Below are positions 28,918 to 38,514 of a DNA stretch of 64,000 bases, in pieces. The notes under the pieces were generated by a model, which had not been told where the DNA came from, did no database searches, and was given only the letters and a program-made list of their open reading frames with translations. The stretch is from Lutibacter sp. (GTDB lineage: Bacteria; Bacteroidota; Bacteroidia; Flavobacteriales; Flavobacteriaceae), in the NCBI RefSeq assembly GCF_030692605.1, contig NZ_JAUYUD010000041.1, positions 1 through 64,000 of the forward strand, written 5' to 3'. The translations under genes and the position numbers were made by a program. Within the stretch, counting starts at the first letter, position 1. Each line of letters starts with the position of its first letter.

Positions 28918-30048
28918 ATGCAATTTGAACTATTAAAAACCGATGCTCAAAGCAAAGCTAGAGCAGGTAAAATTACTACCGACCACGGTGAAATTGAAAC
29001 GCCAATTTTTATGCCTGTTGGCACCGTAGGAACCGTAAAAGGTGTCCACCAAACTGAGCTAAAAAACGAGATAAATCCTGATATTATTTTAGGAAATACG
29101 TACCATTTATATTTACGTCCAAAAACTGAAATTTTAGAGCAGGCTGGAGGTTTGCACAAATTTATGAATTGGGATCGAAATATTTTAACCGATAGTGGCG
29201 GTTACCAAGTTTATTCACTTTCCGAAAGAAGAAAAATTAAAGAAGAAGGTGTTAAATTTAAAAGTCATATTGATGGATCATTCCACACCTTTACTCCTGA
29301 AAATGTGATGGAAATTCAAAGAACTATTGGTGCAGATATTATAATGGCTTTTGACGAATGTACGCCCTACCCTTGTGACTATAATTATGCAAAACGATCC
29401 ATGCATATGACACATAGATGGTTAAACCGTTGCATTACCCATTTAGAGAAAACTCCCTTAAAATATGATTATAATCAAGCATTTTTTCCAATTGTGCAAG
29501 GAAGTACTTATAAAGAATTAAGAATGCAATCTGCCGAATTTATTGCTTCAGTTGGAGCAGAAGGAAATGCTATTGGAGGGCTTTCTGTTGGTGAACCTGC
29601 AGAAGAAATGTATGAAATGACAGCTATTGTTACTGCTATTTTGCCTGAAGATAAACCTAGATATTTAATGGGTGTTGGAACACCGATTAATATTTTAGAA
29701 AATATTGCCTTAGGAATTGACATGTTCGATTGCGTGATGCCCACTAGAAATGCACGTAATGGAATGCTTTTTACAGCACACGGAACCATTAATATTAAAA
29801 ATAAAAAATGGGAAAACGATTTTTCAGAAATTGATTCTATGGGAATTACATTTGTAGATACCGTATATTCCAAAGCATATTTAAGACATTTGTTTATTTC
29901 TAACGAATTATTAGGAAAACAAATAGCTTCAATCCATAATTTAGGTTTTTATTTATGGTTGACTCGTGAAGCAAGAAAACATATATTAGCAGGAGATTTT
30001 ACGGAATGGAAAAACAGAATGGTAAAACAAATGGATCAACGCTTGTAA
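28918..30048 (+). CDS. tgt: tRNA-guanine transglycosylase (queuine tRNA-ribosyltransferase); ORF track start 28909, ATG at 28918
   Basis: MQFELLKTDAQSKARAGKITTDHGEIETPIFMPVGT, LTDSGGYQVYSLSERRKIKEEGV, GGLSVGEPAEEMYEM. Confidence 0.97.
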   Translation: MQFELLKTDAQSKARAGKITTDHGEIETPIFMPVGTVGTVKGVHQTELKNEINPDIILGNTYHLYLRPKTEILEQAGGLHKFMNWDRNILTDSGGYQVYSLSERRKIKEEGVKFKSHIDGSFHTFTPENVMEIQRTIGADIIMAFDECTPYPCDYNYAKRSMHMTHRWLNRCITHLEKTPLKYDYNQAFFPIVQGSTYKELRMQSAEFIASVGAEGNAIGGLSVGEPAEEMYEMTAIVTAILPEDKPRYLMGVGTPINILENIALGIDMFDCVMPTRNARNGMLFTAHGTINIKNKKWENDFSEIDSMGITFVDTVYSKAYLRHLFISNELLGKQIASIHNLGFYLWLTREARKHILAGDFTEWKNRMVKQMDQRL

Positions 30049-30116
30049 GTTTGAGTTGGAAAGTTAAAGATTAAAAGTTAAAAACCGAAGTTTAAAATTT
30101 GAAAATAAAAAATACA

Positions 30117-30179
30117 AGATACCAATTACTAGATACCTGATACTAAACACTTGATACTAAATACTTGATGCCAAATACT
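30117..30179 (+). repeat. Degenerate 7/14-bp tandem repeats, unit approx. TGATACTAAATACT
   Basis: AGATACCAATTACT / AGATACC / TGATACTAAACACT / TGATACTAAATACT / TGATGCCAAATACT. Confidence 0.85.
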
Positions 30180-30188
30180 ATATAGAAG

Positions 30189-31277
30189 TTGAAAATATTA
30201 GACAGATACATATTAAAAAAATACTTAACATCATTTGCATTGGTGCTATGCTTACTATTGCCAATTGCTATTGCTATTGATGTATCTGAAAAAATTGATA
30301 AATTTCTAAGATTTCCAGAACTTACTTTTGGTATTATTTTAAAAGATTATTATTTGAATTTTCTGATAATTTTCGGAAATACATTTATGCCATTGGCACT
30401 TTTTATTGCTGTTATTTTTTTTACCTCTAAACTAGCAAGTAATACAGAGGTTATTGCAATTCATTCAGCAAAAATTTCGTTTACACGGTTTTTAAAACCT
30501 TATTTTATCGGCGCTACTATTGTAACGGTTTTATCCTTATTTATGAATCATTTTGTTGTTCCTAATAGTAATAAAACTTATAATGAATTCAGTCAGAAAT
30601 ATTTAAAAAAACAAGAATTTAATGCACTTTACATTCAGAATATAAACCTCCAACTTGGTCCTAATGATTATATTTTTTTGAAAAATTATGCGGTTGAAAG
30701 TTCTGTTGGATATTACTTTTCCTATGAACGGTTTGAAGGAAACAAATTAAAGTTTAAAATGTTGGCAGATAATTTTAAATGGAATGAAGCAGATAGTTCA
30801 GTGACCTTAATGAATTATACAAAAAGGACTATATTAAATGATCGAGATATTATTTTTAACGGAGATAAATTAGATACCACATTTAATTTTACAGGTCAAG
30901 ACTTGGTTACAATAGATTATATGGCAAAAGAATTAACTTCACCCGATTTAAATAAGTTTATAAATCAGGCTAAAAAAAGAGGAGTTAGCAATTTAAATAC
31001 CCATTTAGTTGAATTTCACAAACGAACAAGTTTACCAATATCATCATATATTCTAACGTTTTTGGCAGTAGCATTAGCTTCCAAAAAGCGTAGAGGTGGT
31101 ATGGGAATTAACTTAGCAATAGGAATTTCATTAATGTTTATTTATGTATTCTTTTTAAAAATTGCTGAAGTACTTGGAGCTGGTGCGAATACAAACTCTT
31201 TTGTTGCAGTTTGGTTACCAAACTTATTTTTTGGAAGTTTAGCCATTTATCTATACTTGAAAAATGCAAAAAACTAA
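30189..31277 (+). CDS. LptF/LptG family (YjgP/YjgQ) permease
   Basis: MKILDRYILKKYLTSFALVLCLL, NTFMPLALFIAVIFFTSKLASNTEVIAIHSAKISFTRFLKPYFIGA, conserved C-terminal TM block. Confidence 0.92.
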   Translation: MKILDRYILKKYLTSFALVLCLLLPIAIAIDVSEKIDKFLRFPELTFGIILKDYYLNFLIIFGNTFMPLALFIAVIFFTSKLASNTEVIAIHSAKISFTRFLKPYFIGATIVTVLSLFMNHFVVPNSNKTYNEFSQKYLKKQEFNALYIQNINLQLGPNDYIFLKNYAVESSVGYYFSYERFEGNKLKFKMLADNFKWNEADSSVTLMNYTKRTILNDRDIIFNGDKLDTTFNFTGQDLVTIDYMAKELTSPDLNKFINQAKKRGVSNLNTHLVEFHKRTSLPISSYILTFLAVALASKKRRGGMGINLAIGISLMFIYVFFLKIAEVLGAGANTNSFVAVWLPNLFFGSLAIYLYLKNAKN

Positions 31278-32142
31278 CCTTCAACATTACCTCCACCTCC
31301 ATTTTTTAGTATTTATATGGGGGTTTACAGCAATTTTAGGTGCGCTAATAAGTATTGATGCTATTCCATTGGTTTGGTACAGAATGCTTTTTGCTGTTGT
31401 AATTGTATTCATCTACTTTTTACTGAGAAGAAAATCGTTAAAAGTAGCACCTAAAGATTTATTGAAATTCTTTTTTGGAGGAGTTGTAATTGCAGTTCAT
31501 TGGATTGCCTTTTTCGCTGCCATTAAAGTGGCAAATATTTCTGTTGCGCTGGTTACAATGAGTACTGGTGCTCTTTTTACATCTATAATTGAACCCATTT
31601 TTTTTAAACGAAAACTTAATTTTACAGAAATATTTTTTGGACTCATAGTAATTTCTGGTTTATACCTTATTTTTAATTTTGAAGGTAATTTTGGTCTTGG
31701 AATTTTATATGCACTAGTAGCTTCTTTTTTATCAGCATTATTCTCAGTTTATAATGGGCTATTAGTTAGAAAACATGATGCGGAAGTAATTTCATTTTAT
31801 CAACTCGGATTTGGTGTTCTCTTTATAACTATATTCATTTTATTCACCTCAGGTTTTTCGGTAGAAGATTTTAGTTTAACCACCTCCGATTTATTTTATT
31901 TATTAATACTTAGTAGTATTTGCACCGCCTACGCATTTATTGTTTCTGTAAAAATAATGAAGTACCTTACACCCTATACGGTAATGCTAACTATTAATTT
32001 AGAACCTGTTTATGGAATTATACTTGCCGTAATTATTTTTGGTGAAAAGGAACAAATGAGCCCTCAGTTTTATATTGGAGCTTTAATTATATTATCGACC
32101 GTAATAGTTAACGGACTATTAAAAAATAAAAAAAGCGTTTAA
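31264..32142 (+). CDS. EamA/DMT family transporter
   Basis: Ten TM helices; HFLVFIWGFTAILGALISIDAIPLVWYRMLFA; second repeat ending LEPVYGIILAVIIFGEKEQMSPQFYIGALIILSTV. Confidence 0.92.
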   Translation: MQKTNLQHYLHLHFLVFIWGFTAILGALISIDAIPLVWYRMLFAVVIVFIYFLLRRKSLKVAPKDLLKFFFGGVVIAVHWIAFFAAIKVANISVALVTMSTGALFTSIIEPIFFKRKLNFTEIFFGLIVISGLYLIFNFEGNFGLGILYALVASFLSALFSVYNGLLVRKHDAEVISFYQLGFGVLFITIFILFTSGFSVEDFSLTTSDLFYLLILSSICTAYAFIVSVKIMKYLTPYTVMLTINLEPVYGIILAVIIFGEKEQMSPQFYIGALIILSTVIVNGLLKNKKSV

Positions 32143-32202
32143 TTATATTGAAAAAAATGATAAGTTGTTATATTTGTACAACATTCTAACTATAATAAAA
32201 AT

Positions 32203-33156
32203 ATGGAATATTTAGATTTTGAATTGCCAATTAAAGAATTAGAAGAGCAATATGACAAGTGCATATTAATTGGGAAAGAAAGTGATGTTGATATGACTGA
32301 AAGTTGTAAAAACATTGAAAAGAAATTAGAAAAAACTAAAAAAGAAATATATAAAAACTTAACTGCTTGGCAACGCGTGCAATTATCACGTCATCCAAAT
32401 AGACCTTATACATTAGATTATATTACAGCACTTTGCGGAAATACATTTATGGAGCTTCACGGTGATCGTACAGTAAAAGATGACAAAGCAATGGTTGGTG
32501 GATTAGGTAAAATTGGAGATCAATCTTTTATGTTTATAGGGCAACAAAAAGGGTACAACACCAAAACTCGTCAATATAGAAATTTTGGAATGTCTAATCC
32601 AGAAGGATATAGAAAAGCACTACGCCTTATGAAAATGGCTGAAAAATTTGGAATTCCGGTGGTTACTTTACTAGATACTCCTGGTGCCTATCCTGGTTTA
32701 GAAGCTGAAGAAAGAGGACAAGGGGAAGCAATTGCACGTAATATTTTTGAAATGACTCGTCTTAAAACTCCAATTATAACAATTGTTATTGGTGAAGGAG
32801 CTTCAGGTGGTGCGCTTGGAATTGGAGTGGGAGATAGAGTTTATATGATGGAAAATACTTGGTACACTGTTATTTCACCTGAATCTTGTTCTTCTATTTT
32901 ATGGAGAAGTTGGGAATATAAAGAAATTGCCGCCGAAGCTTTAAAACTAACTCCTCAAGACATGAAGAAACAAAAATTAATTGACGGAGTTATTAAAGAA
33001 CCATTAGGCGGTGCCCATTTCGATAGAGAAAATGCATTTAAGGAAGTTGAAAAAACAATTTTAGAGGCTTATAAAGAATTAAAAGATTTAAAACCAAATG
33101 AATTAGTAAAGAAAAGAATGGAAAAATATTCAAAAATGGGTGAGTTTAAAGATTAA
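32203..33156 (+). CDS. accA: Acetyl-CoA carboxylase carboxyltransferase subunit alpha
   Basis: [93 protein letters not shown]. Confidence 0.97.
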   Translation: MEYLDFELPIKELEEQYDKCILIGKESDVDMTESCKNIEKKLEKTKKEIYKNLTAWQRVQLSRHPNRPYTLDYITALCGNTFMELHGDRTVKDDKAMVGGLGKIGDQSFMFIGQQKGYNTKTRQYRNFGMSNPEGYRKALRLMKMAEKFGIPVVTLLDTPGAYPGLEAEERGQGEAIARNIFEMTRLKTPIITIVIGEGASGGALGIGVGDRVYMMENTWYTVISPESCSSILWRSWEYKEIAAEALKLTPQDMKKQKLIDGVIKEPLGGAHFDRENAFKEVEKTILEAYKELKDLKPNELVKKRMEKYSKMGEFKD

Positions 33157-33182
33157 ATTTAAATTAATTTATTAAAAAAATC

Positions 33183-33214
33183 AAAATAAGGGATCTGAAA
33201 ATTTCCCTTATTTT
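33183..33214 (+). terminator. Rho-independent terminator after accA
   Basis: AAAATAAGGGA ... TCCCTTATTTT followed by a T-run. Confidence 0.8.
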
Positions 33215-33254
33215 TTTGTCTAAATTTGGTATCTTAACGGTAAATTAAAAACCA

Positions 33255-34802
33255 ATGTTTATTCTCAGTTCAAATCAATTTTCCCTGGCTGATAAAGCAA
33301 CTATTAAAACTAAAAAAATAAGTTCTTTAGATTTAATGGAACATGCAGCAACACTTTGCTTTCAATGGATTCATAAAAGATTGGAAGGGCAACCTATTAA
33401 AATACATTTGTTTTGTGGTGTTGGAAATAATGGTGGAGATGGTTTGGTTATTGCTCGATTGTTAAAAATACATGGGTATCAGGTTTTTTGCTATGTGGTG
33501 AATTTTAGCGACAAAAGAACCGATGAATTTTTAACAAATTACGCCAACTTAAAAGAAGTTGGAATTTGGCCTTCTGTTATAAATAATGAAGATCCGTTTC
33601 CCTTAATTGATAAAGATGATTTAATTATTGATGCCATATTTGGAAATGGATTGTCTCGTAAACCCGCTGGTTTTACAAAAAAGTTAATTCAATATCTCAA
33701 CACAACCAATGCTTTTATTTTATCAATTGATATTCCTTCTGGACTTTTTGGAGATAAATCTGTTAACGATAAAAATTCGGTAATAAAATCAAATCATATT
33801 TTAACTTTTCAAGGGCCTAAATTGGCTTTTTTACTTGCTGAAAATAAAGAATATGTTCAAACTTGGGAAGTTTTAGATATTGGTTTAGATGCTGACTTTA
33901 TAAACTCATTAAATCCAACCATTCATTTTATTCAAAAAGAAGATATTCTTTCTATGTATAAACCTAGAAATAAATGGGATCATAAAGGAACATTTGGTCA
34001 TTCCTTAATAATTGGAGGAAGTTTCGGTAAAATTGGAGCAGTAGTTTTAGCTTCAAAAGCTGCTCTAAAAATTGGAAGTGGCTTAGTATCAGCATATATT
34101 CCAAAATGTGGATATGAAATTATGCAAATTTCACTGCCTGAGGCAATGGTTGAAGTTGATGATGATCAAGAAGTCCATTATTTTAACTTTAAAACCAAAC
34201 CAAACGTAATTGGTATTGGTCCAGGTCTAGGCACTTCAGAAAAAACAAGCATTGGTTTTGCTAATTTTTTACTTGATAACAAAACACCTTTGGTTATAGA
34301 TGCAGATGCTCTAAATATTATGGCACAACATAAAACCTTATTTGATTCATTACCTGAAAAATCGGTGATAACACCCCATCCAAAAGAGCTTGAACGCCTT
34401 ATTGGGGCTTGGGAAAATGATTATGATAAATTAGAAAAAACGAAAGAATTATCCATTGCTAAAAATTGTATAATTGTAATTAAAGGTGCACATACAGTTA
34501 TTATTGATGGCTCAAATTTCTATTTCAATTCATCAGGAAATCCTGCTTTAGCAACAGCCGGAAGTGGTGATGTTTTAACCGGATTAATCACTGGATGTAT
34601 CGCACAAGGCTATTCGGCTCTAAACGCAGCAATTTTGGGTGTTTATTTACATGGTAAAACAGCCGATATAGGAGTAACACATTTAGGATATGAATCTTTT
34701 ATTGCATCATCTATATTAGATTTTTTATCCGATGCTATCCTCGATTTGTTTAATACAGAAGATCCTCCAAAAACAAATACGGAAACAGAATCTATGAAAT
34801 AA
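33255..34802 (+). CDS. nnr: Bifunctional ADP-dependent NAD(P)H-hydrate dehydratase / epimerase
   Basis: YjeF_N CGVGNNGGDGLVIARLLKIHGY; carbohydrate-kinase-like HKGTFGHSLIIGGSFGKIGA, VITPHPKELERL, GNPALATAGSGDVLTGLI. Confidence 0.95.
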   Translation: MFILSSNQFSLADKATIKTKKISSLDLMEHAATLCFQWIHKRLEGQPIKIHLFCGVGNNGGDGLVIARLLKIHGYQVFCYVVNFSDKRTDEFLTNYANLKEVGIWPSVINNEDPFPLIDKDDLIIDAIFGNGLSRKPAGFTKKLIQYLNTTNAFILSIDIPSGLFGDKSVNDKNSVIKSNHILTFQGPKLAFLLAENKEYVQTWEVLDIGLDADFINSLNPTIHFIQKEDILSMYKPRNKWDHKGTFGHSLIIGGSFGKIGAVVLASKAALKIGSGLVSAYIPKCGYEIMQISLPEAMVEVDDDQEVHYFNFKTKPNVIGIGPGLGTSEKTSIGFANFLLDNKTPLVIDADALNIMAQHKTLFDSLPEKSVITPHPKELERLIGAWENDYDKLEKTKELSIAKNCIIVIKGAHTVIIDGSNFYFNSSGNPALATAGSGDVLTGLITGCIAQGYSALNAAILGVYLHGKTADIGVTHLGYESFIASSILDFLSDAILDLFNTEDPPKTNTETESMK

Positions 34803-34807
34803 AATTG

Positions 34808-35878
34808 TTAGTATTTATACACAATTGCGTTAATATTCATTCCAGCACCAACAGAGGCCAAAATTACAATATCTCCTTTATTAATTTCTTGATTTTCTAA
34901 TTGCCCTCTTTTTACCATATCAAATAAAGTAGGTACCGTTGCAACAGAACTATTGCCAAGTGTATGAATACACATTGGCATAACACCTTCTGGAGCAAGA
35001 GTTTTATGCAGTTTATAAAATCGTTTAATTATTGCTTCATCCATTTTTTCATTGGCTTGGTGAATAAAAATTTTTTTCACATCTCCAATAGCAACCCCAC
35101 TAATATCCAACGCTTTTTTCATTGCTAATGGAACATTTGTTAAGGCGTATTCATATATTTTTCGACCGTGCATTTTTATGTATCTAACATCTTCTGGATC
35201 ATTTTGATTATAAGATTTTCCAAAAAATAAATAATAACACTCGTCTTTTGTATCTGTTTGAGTAGCATGACTTAAAATGCCACAAGAATTATTATCACCT
35301 CCTTCTTCAACAATACAGGCTCCTGCTCCATCAGAATAAATCATAGAATCTCTGTCATGTGGATCTAGTACCCTTGAAAGTGTTTCGGTACCAATAACTA
35401 AACATTTTTTTGCAATTCCTGCTTTGATAAAAGCATTTGCCTGAATTACACCTTCAATCCAACCTGGACATCCAAATAAAATATCGTATGCCACACAATT
35501 CGGATTTTTAATTCCTAGTCTGTATTTAACTCTTGAAGCTAAACTTGGCAAAATATCACTTTGGATAGAAGAACTCTTAACATCCCCGAAATTATGAGCC
35601 AAAATAATATAATCGAGTTCTTCCTTGTCTATATTTGCATCTTCAATAGCCTTTTCAGCTGCAAAAAACCCTAAATCAGACGAAGTTAAGTCTGGAGAAG
35701 CATACCGTCGCTCTCCAATGCCTGTAATTGCTTTAAATTTTTCAATTACCATTTCATTTTCATAACCAAAAGAAGATCCATCTTCATTTAAAAAGTCATT
35801 TCCAATAAAATCTTCATTTGTTTTTACTATATTAGGAATATAACTCCCAGTACCTGTTATAATAACGTTTTTTGCCAT
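34808..35878 (-). CDS. 3-oxoacyl-ACP synthase III (FabH-like)
   Basis: Cys-His-Asn triad in YDILFGCPGWIEGV, KIFIHQANEKM, HTLGNSSVATVPTLFDM. Confidence 0.92.
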   Translation of the reverse strand: MAKNVIITGTGSYIPNIVKTNEDFIGNDFLNEDGSSFGYENEMVIEKFKAITGIGERRYASPDLTSSDLGFFAAEKAIEDANIDKEELDYIILAHNFGDVKSSSIQSDILPSLASRVKYRLGIKNPNCVAYDILFGCPGWIEGVIQANAFIKAGIAKKCLVIGTETLSRVLDPHDRDSMIYSDGAGACIVEEGGDNNSCGILSHATQTDTKDECYYLFFGKSYNQNDPEDVRYIKMHGRKIYEYALTNVPLAMKKALDISGVAIGDVKKIFIHQANEKMDEAIIKRFYKLHKTLAPEGVMPMCIHTLGNSSVATVPTLFDMVKRGQLENQEINKGDIVILASVGAGMNINAIVYKY

Positions 35879-35907
35879 TGTTAACTTATTTGGCGCTAAT
35901 TTACTAA

Positions 35908-36294
35908 TTATTTTTTATTCTGTTCGTTAACTTTAATTTGCATTACAGTCGCTATTGATAATGCTCTGGACTTTGCAGTATGAGCCATTTCACCAATAAA
36001 AAGCGAATCGATTGTAGTATTAAAATGAAGCAACCAATGTGTAAAATGGATTTCTTTAAACTCTTTTTTTTGATGAAGTAACAAATGTGGCTGCATTGCA
36101 TTTTTTTGATACGTTCCTGAGTAAAATAAAATATTGTCCCAAAAATCGACCAAAACCTGTAAATGAATTTCTAATTTATCTTCATTTTTAAAATCTTCAA
36201 AAAAATGGTTAACAATTTCATCTTGAAGTAATTTAGTATAAAACTCTTTTACAAAAACATAAATATCACTTCTTCCTTCCAACTCTTTTTTCAT
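35908..36294 (-). CDS. Group III truncated haemoglobin; ORF track start 36327, proposed start 36294 (MKKELEG)
   Basis: YVFVKEFYTKLLQDEIVNHFFEDF, FWDNILFYSGTYQKNAMQPHLLLHQKKEFKEIHFTHWLLHFNTTID typical of the family. Confidence 0.88.
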   Translation of the reverse strand: MKKELEGRSDIYVFVKEFYTKLLQDEIVNHFFEDFKNEDKLEIHLQVLVDFWDNILFYSGTYQKNAMQPHLLLHQKKEFKEIHFTHWLLHFNTTIDSLFIGEMAHTAKSRALSIATVMQIKVNEQNKK

Positions 36295-36301
36295 AAAAAT
36301 T

Positions 36302-36784
36302 TTATAAAAAAGATTTATCAAATGCAATTGGTAATAGATCTATTAAGGAATCTGTTTTTATCACTTTTCCAACCTCCCCCATAAAATAAACTTCCATGTT
36401 TTGCTGTTGTTTAAGTTCGTATTCCGATAAAGTTTGTCGACATGCTCCACAAGGTGCCACAGGTTCTTTTACAATTTGAGAAGACGAACTTGCCGTAATT
36501 GCTAGTGTAATTATTTTTACATTTGGAAATTCTGACGATGCTTTCCAAATCGCAACTCGTTCAGCACATATTCCTGAAGGATATGCAGCATTTTCTTGAT
36601 TATTTCCTTTAACTACAACTCCATTTTCCAATAATAATGCGGCTCCAACTCTAAATTTAGAATAAGGAGCATAGGCATCTTTTTTTGCTTCAAATGCTTG
36701 AAGCATCAATTTTTTTGCTTTTTCTGGGAGTTCTTCAATACCCTCGAAAACAGTAATTTGAGTTTTTATTTCAACTTTCTTCAT
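36302..36784 (-). CDS. cdd: Cytidine deaminase
   Basis: AYAPYSKFRVGAALLLENG, SGICAERVAIWKA, APCGACRQTLSEY. Confidence 0.96.
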   Translation of the reverse strand: MKKVEIKTQITVFEGIEELPEKAKKLMLQAFEAKKDAYAPYSKFRVGAALLLENGVVVKGNNQENAAYPSGICAERVAIWKASSEFPNVKIITLAITASSSSQIVKEPVAPCGACRQTLSEYELKQQQNMEVYFMGEVGKVIKTDSLIDLLPIAFDKSFL

Positions 36785-36811
36785 TAAAATTCAATTTATC
36801 ATTTAATTACT

Positions 36812-37945
36812 CTAGAACATGTCTCCAAAATCAAATGATAATGAAAAACGCAATGTGTTTTCAAGTGGATTGTTAATGTCTGATGCATTAAATAAATAAG
36901 ACATATCTATTCTTGTACTTTTAAACTTAAAACCCGTACCTAATGTAAAATATTTACGAGCCCCTTTTAAATCACTCTCATTAAAATATCCTGCACGAAT
37001 GCCAAACGAATTGTCATACATATATTCAGCGCCAATACCCCAAGTAAATTCTTTTAGCTCTTCACTAAAACCATTGGGAGCATCATTAAAAGAACTAAAA
37101 ATACCATTTACAAAACTGACATCCTCTTGTTTATATGGCGGTTGATCATCATTATTGATTGAAACACTTGGTGTAGGAACTAGTAATTTATTAAACTCAA
37201 CATTTAAACTTACTTTATTATACCTATCTAAAATAAAATCGAATCCACTTCCTATTTTAAAATTGGAAGGAATATAATTTTCATTCCCATCATCAGAATA
37301 GGAAACTTTAGGGCCAATATTGGAAATATTAAAACCACCTCTCCAAACACCATTAAAATTACCATAATTAATTTCATCCGATTGGTAAAAACCAGAAATA
37401 TCTACGGCAAAAGTATTTACCGCATTTATAGTTGAATTTGCTGATTCGATTCCTAAATCTGATCTAATATATCGCAACGTAACACCCATTGCGTAGGTTT
37501 CACTTAACTTTAATGAATAGGAACCATCAACTGAAAATTCGTTTAACTTTTCAGTCCCTTCAGGTAATCCGCTTAAATCAGTTAATTCAATTTCTCCTAA
37601 ATTAAAATACTTTAAACTCATTGCCCAAGCGCTTCTATCGTCTATTTTATTTGCAAACGAAAAACCACCCAAAAAAACATCATTTGTTAACTCACGTAAC
37701 CAAGGTGTATACATAATTCCCAACGAATATTGAGATTCCATAAATGCGAATTTACTCGCATTCCAATGCTGTGAATTTGCATCTGGTGCTGTGGCCACTC
37801 CAACATCTCCCATACCTCCAGCTCTAGCGTCTGGTGCAATTAATAAAAACGGTGTAGCTGTTGTAATAGGATTTGGGGCTTCTTGTGCTGAGATTTTGAC
37901 TATTGCAAAAAGCACTATTAAAAATACTATTATATAATTTCTCAT
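36812..37945 (-). CDS. porV: Type IX secretion system outer membrane protein PorV (LptO)
   Basis: Signal peptide; FLLIAPDARAGGMGDVGVATAPDANSQHWNASKFAF; beta-barrel-like C-terminus. Confidence 0.93.
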   Translation of the reverse strand: MRNYIIVFLIVLFAIVKISAQEAPNPITTATPFLLIAPDARAGGMGDVGVATAPDANSQHWNASKFAFMESQYSLGIMYTPWLRELTNDVFLGGFSFANKIDDRSAWAMSLKYFNLGEIELTDLSGLPEGTEKLNEFSVDGSYSLKLSETYAMGVTLRYIRSDLGIESANSTINAVNTFAVDISGFYQSDEINYGNFNGVWRGGFNISNIGPKVSYSDDGNENYIPSNFKIGSGFDFILDRYNKVSLNVEFNKLLVPTPSVSINNDDQPPYKQEDVSFVNGIFSSFNDAPNGFSEELKEFTWGIGAEYMYDNSFGIRAGYFNESDLKGARKYFTLGTGFKFKSTRIDMSYLFNASDINNPLENTLRFSLSFDFGDMF

Positions 37946-38226
37946 TAAAGGGTAATTTTACTTAACAAATATCTAAATTATTATTGAAGAACGACTATTT
38001 ATTCTAATTTTCTTATACTACGTTTGAAATTGGCAATCACATTAAATCTTGTTAATCCATAAAAATATCTTTACCATCATATATCCCATCAATTAATAAT
38101 ATCAATTAAACTGTATGAAGGATTCTAAAACTAACAAAAGTTAGTACAAAAGAAAACGTTGTTAACATAAAATTATTGCAAGTATTTCAAACATTAAATA
38201 TGCTATTGTGAACACTTGATTTTAAG

Positions 38227-38257
38227 ATAATTATAAAATATTTAATTTTATAATTAT
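38227..38257. other. AT-only hairpin in the porV-gldJ divergent intergenic region
   Basis: ATAATTATAAAAT-ATTTA-ATTTTATAATTAT, 13-bp perfect arms, 5-nt loop. Confidence 0.6.
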
Positions 38258-38514
38258 AAATTACACCTAAAAAGATTTATTTTTAGTATGTAATTAATTC
38301 AATTTAAATAATTAATTACTTTAAATACATACCTTCCTAAATTAAAATATTACTTTTTTATTCATTGTTTATTTTTTGAAAACACACTGTATTATATAAT
38401 AATATATCAAAACAATCGTTAATTAAATACACTGGTAATTTTTTATAAAATTAATTCTTGTAAAAAAATTATTTTAATGTAAATTGCGAACTATAAAACC
38501 CTAAGAAATTTCGA

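Noticed and set aside
30117-30179. Considered as a CRISPR-like array
   Set aside because: Units of 7-14 bp without unique spacers and no cas genes.
37946-38514. Remnant of porU in the porV-gldJ spacer
   Set aside because: Six-frame reading by eye gave only short stop-rich fragments with no C25 peptidase motif; cannot be claimed without a profile search.
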